61,039 nucleotides of DNA from Arthrobacter sp. S39 (GTDB lineage: Bacteria > Actinomycetota > Actinomycetes > Actinomycetales > Micrococcaceae): NCBI RefSeq assembly GCF_004320525.1, contig NZ_SIHX01000016.1:1-61039 (forward strand), given 5' to 3'. Positions 37,302 through 46,521 of the stretch are shown here, piece by piece. Each line of letters opens with the position of its first letter. Position 1 is the stretch's first letter. A program made the position numbers and the translations under genes. The notes under the pieces were generated by a model. It saw nothing but the letters and a program-made list of their open reading frames with translations, made no database searches and was not told the origin of the DNA.

Positions 37302-38453
37302 TCAGCAGAGTGCGTTCAATGCTTGTTCAGCTACGTCTTCAAGTTCCAGGACCAGCGGATTCGTATCCAGCGTCGGCGGTTCCGGCGGGTAGGCCACGGC
37401 GATGGTGAGCTGCCTCGAACCGTCTTCGCTGCTCATGGAAACGGACCCGTAGCCATCGATGTCGCCCCGGTGCCCGTGGTACAGCCTGTTGGTGCAGGTG
37501 TCGTTCCATCTCCACAGGCCGAAGCCATAGAAGTCGCCGTCCCGCCGCAGCATCGCTGCCCGGCTTTCGTCCCGCAGGAGCTTTCCCTCGAACAGGGCTG
37601 CGTAGAAGGTGTTGACCTCGGACACGGTGGACACTGCGCCGCCCGCGGCAAACTCTGACAGCCATGCGGGTTGTGTGACGTCCAGGCGCTGGCCGTTCAC
37701 GGTGATGTAGCCGTGGACCATGGTGGCCGGGGCGGCACCGGGCCGGGGGAGCCCGGTTGACTCCAGCCCCAGCGGATCAGCAATGTCCTCCTTCAGGACT
37801 GTACTGATGCCCTTGCCGCGGAGCCGCTGGACGATCAGGCCCAGCGCCGCGTAATTCGAGTTGGAGTATTCGAAGCCCTGGGCGAGCCGCCGTTCCCACG
37901 GCACCGTGGCCGCGAGCGCCAGTTGCTGCTCCAGGCTGAGCGGCCTGTTCATAACTTCCGGCCACGGCCCCGAGGCCAGCAGGGGAATGCCAAACTCGGG
38001 CAGCCCGGTTTCGTGGATCAGGAGTTGGCGTACAGTCACCGGGCCCGGCGGATGAAGGACGGTTCCGAACTCCGGGAGGTATTTGCTGACCTGTTCGTCC
38101 AGGCCGACTTTGCCTTCCTCCACCAGCTTCATGACGGAAACAGCCACCATGGACTTGGTGATGCTGCCTACCCTGAAGGGGTCCGAGGCCGTGGCGGGTT
38201 CACGCGTGTCGAGGTTCCGGACGCCGTTGGCATGGGTCCACGCTTTTCCGCTGTGCCTCACCTCGATGAGGACTGCCGGGGCGCCGTCCTCGATCATCGA
38301 CCGGCTGAAAGCCTCCAGCGCGGCGTAGATGTCCTCATGCCGGTCCGGTGGGAGGGGGTCAGGAGTGCAGCTGCCCAGGGCAGCGGCCACCAGCGCTGCG
38401 GACACAGCCGCCGCGATCCTGTTCCTGATGCGGTGCCGCCTGGTGCCGGGCAT
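37302..38453 (-). CDS. Serine hydrolase, class C beta-lactamase-like lipoprotein
   Basis: 383 residues. Lipoprotein signal ends LVAAALGSCTPD. Class C/PBP-like domain: nucleophile motif SITK in VGSITKSMVAVSVMK (about 110), YSN in EYSNSNYAALG, and HGHRGDIDGYGS near residue 330 in place of KTG. Acts outside the membrane on peptidoglycan peptides, D-amino-acid esters or similar. Not a typical beta-lactamase by context. Confidence 0.88.
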   Translation of the reverse strand: MPGTRRHRIRNRIAAAVSAALVAAALGSCTPDPLPPDRHEDIYAALEAFSRSMIEDGAPAVLIEVRHSGKAWTHANGVRNLDTREPATASDPFRVGSITKSMVAVSVMKLVEEGKVGLDEQVSKYLPEFGTVLHPPGPVTVRQLLIHETGLPEFGIPLLASGPWPEVMNRPLSLEQQLALAATVPWERRLAQGFEYSNSNYAALGLIVQRLRGKGISTVLKEDIADPLGLESTGLPRPGAAPATMVHGYITVNGQRLDVTQPAWLSEFAAGGAVSTVSEVNTFYAALFEGKLLRDESRAAMLRRDGDFYGFGLWRWNDTCTNRLYHGHRGDIDGYGSVSMSSEDGSRQLTIAVAYPPEPPTLDTNPLVLELEDVAEQALNALC

Positions 38454-38559
38454 GTCGCTGACCCTTCAAGCCGGCGCCTCGGCCAGGTACCTGCAGTGCC
38501 GGCACCTCAATGCTCCTCGTAGTGAAGTACGGGGTCAATGCCCCGGTGCCTCCATTAAC

Positions 38560-38624
38560 CCCAAGTAGGTAGCAGTAAGTGTCGTTATGAGGCTCCATAA
38601 CGACACTTAGTGCTACCTGGTTGG
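38560..38624. terminator. Long imperfect palindrome ending the ureide operon
   Basis: TAGGTAGCA then a mismatched G then TAAGTGTCGTTATG (38566-38589) pairs with 38596-38619 around a 6-base loop; flanking CCCAA/TTGGG lengthens the stem. It sits 17 bp after the minus-strand ureidoglycine aminohydrolase gene. Shape resembles the two palindromes at 44861 and 59512. Confidence 0.8.
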
Positions 38625-38640
38625 GATAGGGACGGCAGGG

Positions 38641-39456
38641 TTAGGTGAGGCGGATCTGGCGGTTCATGTCCTTGTACAGCAGGTACCGGAACTCGCCGGG
38701 ACCGCCGGCGTAGCAGGCCTGCGGGCAGAAGGCGCGCAGCCACATAAAGTCGCCGGCCTCCACCTCAACCCAGTCGTTGTTGAGCAGGTACATGGCCTTG
38801 CCCTCCAGCACGTACAGGCCGTGCTCCATGACATGGGTCTCCGGGAACGGGATGACCCCGCCCGGCTGGAACGTCACGATGTTCACCTGCATGTCGTGGG
38901 CGAGGTCGGACGAATCCGTGAAGCGGGTGGTCTTCCAGGCGCCGTTGGTATCCGGCATCGCGGTGGGCTCCACCGCGGCATCGCTGGTGACGAAGGACTT
39001 GGCCTCGTAGCCTTCGAGCCGCTCGTAGGCCTTGCGGATCCATTGGAACGAGACGATGTCGTCCGAGACGTTCTCCAGGCCCCAGGTGGAACCGGCGGCC
39101 AGGTAGGCGTAGCCGCCTTCCTCCAGCTGGTGGAGTTCGCCGTCGAGGGTCAGGTTGACCTTGCCCTTAGTGACGAAGATGACGCCTTCAACCCCTGCCT
39201 CAAACTCGGCCTTCGGAGCGCCGCCGCCGGGGCCGATCTCCACGATCAGCTGCGAGAACGTGGTGGCAAACCCGGAGATCGGGCGGGCCAGGATCCAGGA
39301 GCGGGTGTTGGAGAAACCCGGCAGGGTGCTGGTCACGATGTCGGTCATAACGCCCTTGGGGATGACCGTGTAGGCCTCCGTGACGATGGCCCGTTCCGTG
39401 GTGAGGTGGGTCTGCGGCGGCAGTCCGCCCTGGGGGTGGTAGTACTTGCCCATCAT
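38641..39456 (-). CDS. allE: (S)-ureidoglycine aminohydrolase
   Basis: 271 residues from the ATG at 39456 (AAAGGA before it; the adjacent second ATG is also possible). Two cupin domains. N-terminal half: YYHPQGGLPPQTHLTTERA, GAPKAEFEAGVEGVIFVTKGKVNLTLDGE. C-terminal half: MQVNIVTFQPGGVIPFPETHVMEHGLYVLEGKAMYLLNNDWVEVEAGDFMWLRAFCPQACYAGG, containing the E, H, Q and Q/E metal-ligand pattern. Releases ammonia from (S)-ureidoglycine, product of allantoate amidohydrolase, to give (S)-ureidoglycolate. Last gene of the malic enzyme–malate synthase operon. Some databases call this family a bifunctional allantoicase, which the fold does not support. Confidence 0.87.
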   Translation of the reverse strand: MMGKYYHPQGGLPPQTHLTTERAIVTEAYTVIPKGVMTDIVTSTLPGFSNTRSWILARPISGFATTFSQLIVEIGPGGGAPKAEFEAGVEGVIFVTKGKVNLTLDGELHQLEEGGYAYLAAGSTWGLENVSDDIVSFQWIRKAYERLEGYEAKSFVTSDAAVEPTAMPDTNGAWKTTRFTDSSDLAHDMQVNIVTFQPGGVIPFPETHVMEHGLYVLEGKAMYLLNNDWVEVEAGDFMWLRAFCPQACYAGGPGEFRYLLYKDMNRQIRLT

Positions 39457-39464
39457 GGGATCCT

Positions 39465-40742
39465 TTACTTCGAAGTGGAGTGTGCCAGCCGCGGGTGCGC
39501 CAGTGCGGTCAGCTGGGAAAGTTCGACGCCGGCCAGCGCCTGGACCTCTTCGGTCCCCACTGCGCCGCACTGGACGCCGCGCAGGACAAAGGCGGCCAGA
39601 GCGCGGGCGGTGGCGGGTTCGTCCATGACCCCGCCTTCGGTGCGTTCGACGTAGTTGCGCAGGCGTGCCGCGGCGGCCGGGAGCCCCTCGCGGTAGAACG
39701 CATAGGTGGCGGCGAAACGGCTGGGCAGCTGCGCGGCGTGCAGGTCCCAGCCCTGGTAGTAGCCCCGCTCCAGCGAGCGGCGGACGAGCCGCCCGTGCAG
39801 CTTCCAGGCATCCTCGACGGCGTCGCCCACCGGAATGATGTTGGTGGAACCGTCGGAAAGCCGGATGCCCGTGCCGGCGACGGCCAGCTGCATGACCTCC
39901 TTGGCGAAGTCAGCCACCGGGTGCTCCATGGACTGGTACTCGGCCGAGATCTGCAGCGACGCGGAGTAGTCGTAGGTGCCGTAGTGCAGGGCACTGATGC
40001 GTCCCGGGACCACGTGCGGCAGCTGCGCCACGGGGGAGGTGCCCTCCGGGCCGAGGATGAGCTGCGGTGTTTCCACCTGCACCTCGAACCGCAGCCGGCC
40101 GGCCGGAAGCCCGTGGACTTCCTCCAACCGGGACACGGCGTAGTCCATTGCCTGGACCTGCGCCACGGTGGTGACCTTGGGCAGGGTCAGGATCAGTCCT
40201 GCCGGGAGCTCGCCGGAAGAGACGAGTCCGGAGACGAAGAGGTCCAGGGTTCGCAGGCCGCGGGCCCTGGTGGGGGCCTCGAAGCATTTGAACCGGATCC
40301 CGATGAACGGCGGCGCGGAGCCGGCCGCGACGGCGGTGGCCACGGCGGCCGCCGCGGCAACCGCCGCGGCGTCCTCGGCGTCGTCGCCCCTGTCCCCGAA
40401 GCCGTCCTCGAAGTCGAGTCGGAGGTCCTCGACCGGTTCGCTTTCGAGCTTCGCCTGGACCCGCGGCGCTACTGCCCCGGCGAGTTCGGCGTCCTGGCCC
40501 AGCAGCCGGCCCAGCCGTTCCAGGCCGCCGTGCGCCGCCGCCGTCGTGAGCGCCTGGGCGCCCCAGTCGGCAGCGAACGACGGCGTGAACCGGTCCGCGG
40601 GGATATAGACGGTGTGGACGGGCTGGCGTGAGCCGTCGTCGCCCGGGTAGTTCCGGTCCAGCAGCCGGTCGGTGGCGGCCAGCTGGGCGTCGATGTGGGC
40701 GGTGTCCGCCGCGGAGAGCGACGGCGTGGGGGAGACCGCCAT
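39465..40742 (-). CDS. DUF6986 family protein, aldolase/citrate lyase-like
   Basis: 425 residues. Residues about 80-330 have the HpcH/HpaI TIM-barrel pattern: LRLDFEDGFGDRGD (acidic metal motif), FIGIRFKCFEA, ILTLPKVTTVAQVQAMDYAVSRLE, RLRFEVQVETPQLIL, ISALHYGTYDYSASLQISAEYQ. The C-terminus is helical with an Ala-rich region. It lies 8 bp before the ureidoglycine aminohydrolase gene and 3 bp after malate synthase. The family has no established reaction; some genomes label it phosphoenolpyruvate kinase. Context suggests a step in ureide or glyoxylate use. Confidence 0.75.
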   Translation of the reverse strand: MAVSPTPSLSAADTAHIDAQLAATDRLLDRNYPGDDGSRQPVHTVYIPADRFTPSFAADWGAQALTTAAAHGGLERLGRLLGQDAELAGAVAPRVQAKLESEPVEDLRLDFEDGFGDRGDDAEDAAAVAAAAAVATAVAAGSAPPFIGIRFKCFEAPTRARGLRTLDLFVSGLVSSGELPAGLILTLPKVTTVAQVQAMDYAVSRLEEVHGLPAGRLRFEVQVETPQLILGPEGTSPVAQLPHVVPGRISALHYGTYDYSASLQISAEYQSMEHPVADFAKEVMQLAVAGTGIRLSDGSTNIIPVGDAVEDAWKLHGRLVRRSLERGYYQGWDLHAAQLPSRFAATYAFYREGLPAAAARLRNYVERTEGGVMDEPATARALAAFVLRGVQCGAVGTEEVQALAGVELSQLTALAHPRLAHSTSK

Positions 40743-40745
40743 CGC

Positions 40746-42344
40746 TCAGCCCACCAGTTCGTAGGCCGGGGTGGTGAGGAAGTCCGTGTAGTCCTCGGAC
40801 AGGCAGATGTCCGCGATCAGGTCGCTGGCCGGCTTGTAGTAGCGGCGGAAGGCCTCGTCACCGAATTCGGTGCGGAGCCGTTCCGTTTCCTCGCCCAGGA
40901 TCCGCTCCACCAGTTCCCGCGTGACAGTGTTTCCGGTGTCGGCGAGGACTGACTTGTTGCGGATCTGCTGCCACACCTGCGAGCGGGAGATCTCCGCGGT
41001 GGCGGCGTCCTCCATCAGGTTGTGGATGGCCACGGCACCGTTGCCCGACAGCCACACCGCGGTGTAGGCAACGGCGACGTACAGGTTCAGCCGCAGCCCG
41101 CCTTCGGTGACCTGGCCGTCCGCGGAAGCGATGTCCAGCAGCTGGTCAGCGGTCACCGAAACCTCGGGGCGCTGCTTGTCCAGCTGGTTGGGGCGCTCGC
41201 CCAGGACGGCGTCGAACACCTCGCGGCAGGTGGGGACCAGGTCCGGGTGGGCCACCCAGGAGCCGTCGAACCCGTCGTTCGCTTCGCGGGTCTTGTCAGC
41301 GCGGACCTTGGCGAAGGCCGCCTCGGTGACCTCGGGGTGCCTGCGGTTGGGGATGACGGCTGCCATGCCACCCATGGCGAATGCGCCGCGCTGGTGGCAG
41401 GTCTTGACGAGCAGTTCGGTGTAGGCGCGCATGAACGGTGCGGTCATGACCACCGAGGCCCGGTCCGGAAGGACAAATTCCTCGCCGGCGTCGCGGAAGT
41501 ACTTGATGATGCTGAACAGGTAGTCCCAGCGGCCGGCGTTCAGGCCCGAGGCGTGGTCCCGCAGTTCGTACAGGATCTCGTCCATCTCGAACGCAGCCGG
41601 GATCGTCTCGATCAGCACCGTGGCGCGGACCGTTCCCTGGCCCAGTCCCAGGAAGTCCTGGGCGAAGACGAAGACGTCGTTCCAGAGCCGGGCCTCGAGG
41701 TGGCTTTCCATCTTGGGCAGGTAGTAGTACGGGCCGTGGCCGTTGAGGACCAGCTGCTTGGCCACGTGGTAGAAGTGCAGTCCGAAGTCCACCAGCGCAC
41801 CCACGGCAGGTTCGCCGTCGATCAGCAGGTGCTTTTCCGGCATGTGCCAGCCGCGCGGGCGGGCCACCACAACGGCCAGCGGCGCGTCGGTGCGGAGCTT
41901 GTATTCCTTGCCTTCGGCGGAGGTGTAGCTCAGGGTTCCCTGGGCGGCGTCACGGAGGTTCAGGATGGAGTCGATGACGTTGCCCCAGGTGGGCGTGCTG
42001 GCGTCCTCAAGGTCGGCCAGCCACACCTTGGCGCCGGAGTTCAGGGCGTTGATGGCCATTTTGGCCGGGCTCGCCGGGCCGGTCATTTCAACGCGGCGGT
42101 CCTGCAGGGCCGCAGGGGCCTCCGCAACTTTCCAGTCGCCGTCGCGCACGTCCTGGGTTTCCGGCAGGAAGTCCAGCTTGCCGGTGTCCGCTACCCGCTG
42201 GCGCTTGACGCCGCGGGCGGCGAGGAGCTCGTTGCGGGTGCCGGCGAAGCGTTTGTGGAGTTCCTCCAGGAACGCCAGCGCCTTGGGGGTAAGGATCTCC
42301 TCCGCGCGTTCGATCGGCCGGGGGTCTGTGACTGTGATGGCCAT
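40746..42344 (-). CDS. aceB: Malate synthase A
   Basis: 532 residues from ATG 42344, with AAAGGA before it. Conserved malate synthase signature HVVVVARPRGWHMPEKHLLI- and KMESHLEARLWNDVFVFAQ-type stretches: AVVVARPRGWHMPEKHLL, PYYYLPKMESHLEARLW, ATVLIETIPAAFEMDEILYEL (catalytic arginine and glutamate loops) and NDGFDGSWVAHPDLVP near residue 370. Condenses glyoxylate with acetyl-CoA to malate. 25 bp after malic enzyme, same operon, consistent with disposing of glyoxylate made from ureides. Confidence 0.95.
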   Translation of the reverse strand: MAITVTDPRPIERAEEILTPKALAFLEELHKRFAGTRNELLAARGVKRQRVADTGKLDFLPETQDVRDGDWKVAEAPAALQDRRVEMTGPASPAKMAINALNSGAKVWLADLEDASTPTWGNVIDSILNLRDAAQGTLSYTSAEGKEYKLRTDAPLAVVVARPRGWHMPEKHLLIDGEPAVGALVDFGLHFYHVAKQLVLNGHGPYYYLPKMESHLEARLWNDVFVFAQDFLGLGQGTVRATVLIETIPAAFEMDEILYELRDHASGLNAGRWDYLFSIIKYFRDAGEEFVLPDRASVVMTAPFMRAYTELLVKTCHQRGAFAMGGMAAVIPNRRHPEVTEAAFAKVRADKTREANDGFDGSWVAHPDLVPTCREVFDAVLGERPNQLDKQRPEVSVTADQLLDIASADGQVTEGGLRLNLYVAVAYTAVWLSGNGAVAIHNLMEDAATAEISRSQVWQQIRNKSVLADTGNTVTRELVERILGEETERLRTEFGDEAFRRYYKPASDLIADICLSEDYTDFLTTPAYELVG

Positions 42345-42369
42345 TTCTGGTCCTTTCGTTGGCTGCGAA

Positions 42370-43836
42370 TCAGGCGTTGGCGAAGGCGGCGGCTTCAGTG
42401 TCAGCTGAAGCCCCTGCTGCATCCGTGGCCGTGCTGGCTGCTGCGGTTGCCGCCGCCGCGTGCGCTGCCGCTGCTACGGCGGAAGCGACGTCGGAGGCGA
42501 CGTGGGGATCGAAGACGCTGGGGATAATGTAACTGGCATTCAGTTCATCATCAGCCACCCGGTTGGCGATAGCCTCTGCGGCGGCAACCAGCATCTCCGG
42601 CGTGATGTCGGACGCCCCGGCGTCCAGGAGCCCGCGGAAGAAGCCGGGGAACGCCAGGACGTTGTTGATCTGGTTGGGGAAGTCGCTGCGTCCGGTGGCA
42701 ACGACGGCCGCGTACTTGGACGCGATGGACGGGTCGATTTCCGGCGTCGGGTTGGCCATTGCGAAGACGATCGCTTTGTCGGCCATCGAGGCAACCTGCT
42801 CTTCGCCGATCACGTGCGGGGCGCTGACGCCGATGAACACGTCCGCTCCCTTGAGGGCCTCGTGCAGGGTGCCGGCGAAGCCTTCCTCGTTGGTGTTCGC
42901 GGCAATCCAGGCGCGGTGTTCGTCGTTGTACTGTTCGCCTGAGTGGATGGCGCCGGAACGGCCGGCAGCAACGATGTGCCGGGCGCCCTGGGCCTTGAGC
43001 AGTTGGATGATGGCGGAGCCGGCAGCGCCGACGCCGGAAACCACAATGCGGACCTCATCGAGCTTCTTGCCGACGACGCGGAGCGCGTTGACCAGGGCGG
43101 CCAGGGTGACGATGGCCGTGCCGTGCTGGTCGTCGTGGAACACGGGGATGTCGAGTTCGTCGCGGAGGCGCTTCTCGATTTCAAAGCAGCGCGGCGCTGC
43201 GATGTCCTCAAGGTTGATGCCGCCGTAGACCGGGGCCATGGCCTTGGCGATCATGATGATCTCTTCGGTGTCCTGGGTGTCCAGGCAGACCGGCCAGGCG
43301 TCCACGTTGGCGAACTGCTTGAACAGGGCGGCCTTGCCCTCCATGACGGGCAGGGCAGCGGCGGGGCCGATGTTGCCCAGGCCCAGCACCGCGGAGCCGT
43401 CGGTGAGTACGGCGATGGTGTTCCGCTTGACGGTGAGGTTCCGGGCCGCGGCCGGGTCCTCAGCGATGGCCAGGCAGACGCGGGCGACGCCGGGAGTGTA
43501 GGCGCGGGAGAGGTCGTCGCGGTTGCGCAGGGCTACTTTCGGGACGACTTCAAGCTTGCCGCCGAGGTGCATCAGGAAGGTGCGGTCGGAGACATGCTGG
43601 ACTTTGACGCCGTCGAGCGCGTTGAGGGCGTCCTTGACGCGGGCGGCGTGTTCGTCGTCGGTGGTGTTGCAGGTGACGTCCACAACCAGGGTTTCGTGGT
43701 GGGACTCGGTGACGTCCAGGGCGGTGATGGCCGCGCCGGCTGCTCCGACGGCTGCGGCCAGTTCGCTGGTTGCGGAGAAGCTTGACGGTGCTTCCACGCG
43801 CAGGGTGATCGAATTTCCGGGGCTCGGGTTCGCCAT
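42370..43836 (-). CDS. NAD-type malic enzyme with N-terminal ACT domain
   Basis: 488 residues from ATG 43836, preceded by AGGAGGA; a longer upstream reading lacks an RBS. An ACT regulatory domain at about 8-90 (ITLRVEAPSSFSATSELAAAVG, HETLVVDVTCNTTDDEHA). Malic enzyme core: YTPGVARVCLAIAEDP, DGSAVLGLGNIGPAAALPVMEGKAALFKQF, DIAAPRCFEIEKRLRDELDIPVFHDDQHGTAIV, and NAD site VVSGVGAAGSAIIQLL. Decarboxylates malate to pyruvate. First gene of the ureide/glyoxylate operon. The C-terminus is an Ala-rich tail. Confidence 0.93.
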   Translation of the reverse strand: MANPSPGNSITLRVEAPSSFSATSELAAAVGAAGAAITALDVTESHHETLVVDVTCNTTDDEHAARVKDALNALDGVKVQHVSDRTFLMHLGGKLEVVPKVALRNRDDLSRAYTPGVARVCLAIAEDPAAARNLTVKRNTIAVLTDGSAVLGLGNIGPAAALPVMEGKAALFKQFANVDAWPVCLDTQDTEEIIMIAKAMAPVYGGINLEDIAAPRCFEIEKRLRDELDIPVFHDDQHGTAIVTLAALVNALRVVGKKLDEVRIVVSGVGAAGSAIIQLLKAQGARHIVAAGRSGAIHSGEQYNDEHRAWIAANTNEEGFAGTLHEALKGADVFIGVSAPHVIGEEQVASMADKAIVFAMANPTPEIDPSIASKYAAVVATGRSDFPNQINNVLAFPGFFRGLLDAGASDITPEMLVAAAEAIANRVADDELNASYIIPSVFDPHVASDVASAVAAAAHAAAATAAASTATDAAGASADTEAAAFANA

Positions 43837-43897
43837 TGAATGTCCTCCTGTTAGGCCCGTAGCCGGGCTCGTTGCTGATCTAAATGTTTTCGTATTA

Positions 43898-43925
43898 TGG
43901 ATATTATTATCTACTTTGTGGAAAT
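43898..43925. promoter_or_regulatory. Candidate IclR operator before malic enzyme
   Basis: ATCTACTTTGTGGAAAT at 43909-43925 resembles the purine-region consensus, and TGGATA at 43898-43903 is a second half site 21 bp from the first on the same strand as the operon. Lies 62-89 bp upstream of malic enzyme, in the region shared with the divergent IclR gene. Confidence 0.6.
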
Positions 43926-44045
43926 ACAAGCCTGCGTGGTTCGTCGACTGGCGTGTGGCCGTGATGTATCTTGGGAGTTCTAGGGCAATTCTTTTCACGA
44001 TGCGGATAAGAGTTGTCGGAAATCGAGTCCTCAGGAGACTGGTAC

Positions 44046-44801
44046 ATGGCTGAAAAAGCCTCGGGCGGCGTGCAGTCCGTAGAGCGCGTCTTCGAACTCT
44101 TGGAACTGATCACGGATGCCGGCGGGGAAGTAACGCTCAGCGAACTCTCGTCCTCCACAGATCTGCCCCTTCCCACCATCCACCGGCTGCTGCGCACCCT
44201 GGTCACGCTGGGGTACATCCGCCAGCTGCCCAACCGCCGGTATGCGCTGGGCCCGCGGCTCATCCGGCTCGGCGAAGGCGCCAACAAGCAGCTGGGCGCC
44301 GTGGCCCGGCCGCAGCTGAAGACGCTGGTGGACCGGCTGGGGGAGACCTCCAACATGGCGGTGCTCGACTCGGACATGGTCATCTACGTGGCCCAGGTCC
44401 CGTCCCTGCACTCCATGCGCATGTTCACCGAGGTGGGCCGCCGCGCCCACACGCATGACACAGGAGTGGGTAAGGCCATCCTGGCCCAGCTCGACGACGA
44501 CGTGGTCCGCGGCATCGTGGCCCGCACCGGCATGCCGACGCCCACGTCCAAGAGCATCGGCGACATTGAGTCCCTGCTGGCGGACCTGGGCAGGATCCGG
44601 GAACGCGGCTACTCCATCGATGAGGAAGAGCAGGAGCTGGGCGTGCGCTGCTTCGCCATGGCCGTGCCCAACGCGCCTACGCCAACGGCCATCTCCGTGT
44701 CCGGGCCGGTATCCCGCGTGGACCAGTCCTTCGGTGAACGCGCCGTCCCCATGCTGCGCGAGGCAGCCCAGGCGATCTCGGACGAGCTCAACCGCAACTG
44801 A
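44046..44801 (+). CDS. IclR family transcriptional regulator
   Basis: 251 residues from the ATG at 44046. Winged helix at about 8-70 (VERVFELLELITDAGGEVTLSELSSSTDLPLPTIHRLLRTLVTLGYIRQLPNRRYALGPRLI). Effector domain at about 75-250 (LVDRLGETSNMAVLDSDMVIYVAQVP, RAHTHDTGVGKAILAQLDDD, ERGYSIDEEEQELGVRCFA, ATAISVSGPVSRV). Similar to AllR/glyoxylate regulators. Probably senses a ureide or glyoxylate and controls the malic enzyme operon, its own gene and likely the other purine genes with the same operator. Confidence 0.9.
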   Translation: MAEKASGGVQSVERVFELLELITDAGGEVTLSELSSSTDLPLPTIHRLLRTLVTLGYIRQLPNRRYALGPRLIRLGEGANKQLGAVARPQLKTLVDRLGETSNMAVLDSDMVIYVAQVPSLHSMRMFTEVGRRAHTHDTGVGKAILAQLDDDVVRGIVARTGMPTPTSKSIGDIESLLADLGRIRERGYSIDEEEQELGVRCFAMAVPNAPTPTAISVSGPVSRVDQSFGERAVPMLREAAQAISDELNRN

Positions 44802-44860
44802 GCCCAACGGCACCCGGCGCGTCCCGCCGTCGTCGTTCCCTATAGTTCCAACCGCACCCG

Positions 44861-44923
44861 GCGCGAACTGGCAGCTAATGCCCTCAAATTCTTCATTTGA
44901 GGGCATTTGCTGCCAGTTCGCGC
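44861..44923. repeat. 63-bp palindromic repeat, copy 1 (bidirectional terminator)
   Basis: GCGCGAACTGGCAG ... CTGCCAGTTCGCGC arms, then an inner stem AATGCCCTCAAAT/ATTTGAGGGCATT around a 5-base loop. It lies between the converging IclR and permease genes. A 63-bp relative is at 59512-59574. Confidence 0.8.
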
Positions 44924-44941
44924 TTTGGGTAGTGGGGGAGG

Positions 44942-46441
44942 CTAGTGGTCAGACTTCGACGACGACTCCACCGGGACTTCCTTGCCGTCGCAGTCGATCA
45001 GCTTGCCGCCTTCGTAGCGGTCGCCGTCGGCCAGGCACTTGAGGTCCTCCTCGCGGACCACGCGTCCGGTGCCGGCCACAAACACCGACTGGTTCTCCGA
45101 GTTCCCTGCCTTCAGGTGGTTGAAGAGCAGGTTCAGCGCGATGGCCATCACGGCCGCGGAGCTGATGCCGGAGTGGAAGATGGTGCTGAACCAGGACGGG
45201 AACTGGTCGTAGAAGGCCGGTGCGGCGATCGGGATCATGCCGAAGCCGATGGACGCCGCCACGATGATCAGGTTCATGTTGTTCCGGTACTCAACCTTGG
45301 ACAGCGTGCGGATGCCGCTCGCGGCCACGGTTCCAAAGAGTACGACGCCGGCGCCGCCCAGGACGGGCGTGGGCACCGCTGCGACTACCCGGCCCAGCAC
45401 GGGCAGCAGCCCGAGGACCACCAGGATGACGCCGCCGGCGGACACTACGAAGCGGCTCTTGATGCCGGTGATGGCCACCAGTCCGACGTTCTGGGCGAAG
45501 GCGCTCTGCGTGAAGGAACCGAAGAGCGGCGAGATGGCGCTGGAGAGCATGTCTGCGCGCAGGCCGTCGCCGATGCGCCGGGAGTCAACCTTGGTCCCCA
45601 CGATCTCGCCGACGGCGATGATGTCCGCCGAGGTCTCGGTCAGGGTCACCAGGATGACGATCAGCATGGAGATGATGGCCGCGATGTGGAACGTGGGCGG
45701 GCCGAAGGCGAACGGCGTGGGGAACGCGACGATTTCGCCCTGTGCCACCTTGGAGAAATCGGCCATGCCGGTGACGAACGCGATGGCCGTGCCGATGATC
45801 ATGGCCAGCAGGATGGACAGCCGCGAGATGGTGGCACTGCCCACCTTGCTGAGCAGCAGCACGATGCCCATGGTCGCTGCGGCCAGGCCGATGTTGGCCA
45901 TGCTGCCGTAGTTGGGGGCCTTGCTGTTGCCGCCCATGGCCCAGTTGGCGGCCACCGGCATCAGCGTCAGGCCGATCGTGGTGATGACGGTGCCGGTGAC
46001 CACCGGCGGGAAGAACCGGATGATCTTGGAGAACAGCGGCGTGATGGCCAGGCCGATCAGCGAGGCAACGATCACCGAGCCGAAGACGGACTGGATCCCC
46101 CCGCCGCCGTGGACGATGGCCACCATGGTGGAGACGCCGGCAAAGGAGACGCCCTGGACGAGCGGCAGTTTGGAGCCGAAGAACGGGATGCCCACGGTCT
46201 GGAGGATGGTGGCCAGGCCGCCCACAAAGAGGCAGGCGGCGATCAGCAGGCCGATGTCCTGGGAGGACATGCCGGCCGCGGCGCCGATGATCAGCGGCGG
46301 GGCGATGATGCCGCCGTACATGGTGAGGACGTGCTGGAAACCGTAGGCGAAGCTGCTGCCAATGGAGAGGCGCTGGTCTTCGGGACGGTCAGAGGGCTGG
46401 CGGCCGGTCTTGGCGGCCAGGTTGGGTTTTTTGAAGTTCAC
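44942..46441 (-). CDS. NCS2 family nucleobase:cation symporter, urate/xanthine type
   Basis: 499 residues, about 12-14 membrane segments. UraA/NAT features: FAYGFQHVLTMYGGIIAPPLIIG near the start, PLVQGVSFAGVSTM, ETSADIIAVGEIVG, and GSFTQSAFAQNVGLVAITGIKSR, the NAT signature region with Q..G..T. Relatives import urate or xanthine. It follows uricase on the same strand, 160 bp apart, so the pair probably imports urate and oxidises it. The acidic C-terminal tail is cytosolic. Confidence 0.9.
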   Translation of the reverse strand: MNFKKPNLAAKTGRQPSDRPEDQRLSIGSSFAYGFQHVLTMYGGIIAPPLIIGAAAGMSSQDIGLLIAACLFVGGLATILQTVGIPFFGSKLPLVQGVSFAGVSTMVAIVHGGGGIQSVFGSVIVASLIGLAITPLFSKIIRFFPPVVTGTVITTIGLTLMPVAANWAMGGNSKAPNYGSMANIGLAAATMGIVLLLSKVGSATISRLSILLAMIIGTAIAFVTGMADFSKVAQGEIVAFPTPFAFGPPTFHIAAIISMLIVILVTLTETSADIIAVGEIVGTKVDSRRIGDGLRADMLSSAISPLFGSFTQSAFAQNVGLVAITGIKSRFVVSAGGVILVVLGLLPVLGRVVAAVPTPVLGGAGVVLFGTVAASGIRTLSKVEYRNNMNLIIVAASIGFGMIPIAAPAFYDQFPSWFSTIFHSGISSAAVMAIALNLLFNHLKAGNSENQSVFVAGTGRVVREEDLKCLADGDRYEGGKLIDCDGKEVPVESSSKSDH

Positions 46442-46521
46442 GGCAGACTTTCTGGTTCATGGCAGACGTCTTTGTCTGGCTAACGTGGTCTGGCTAAAAG
46501 CGCGGCGACGTGCCCGGTGGA

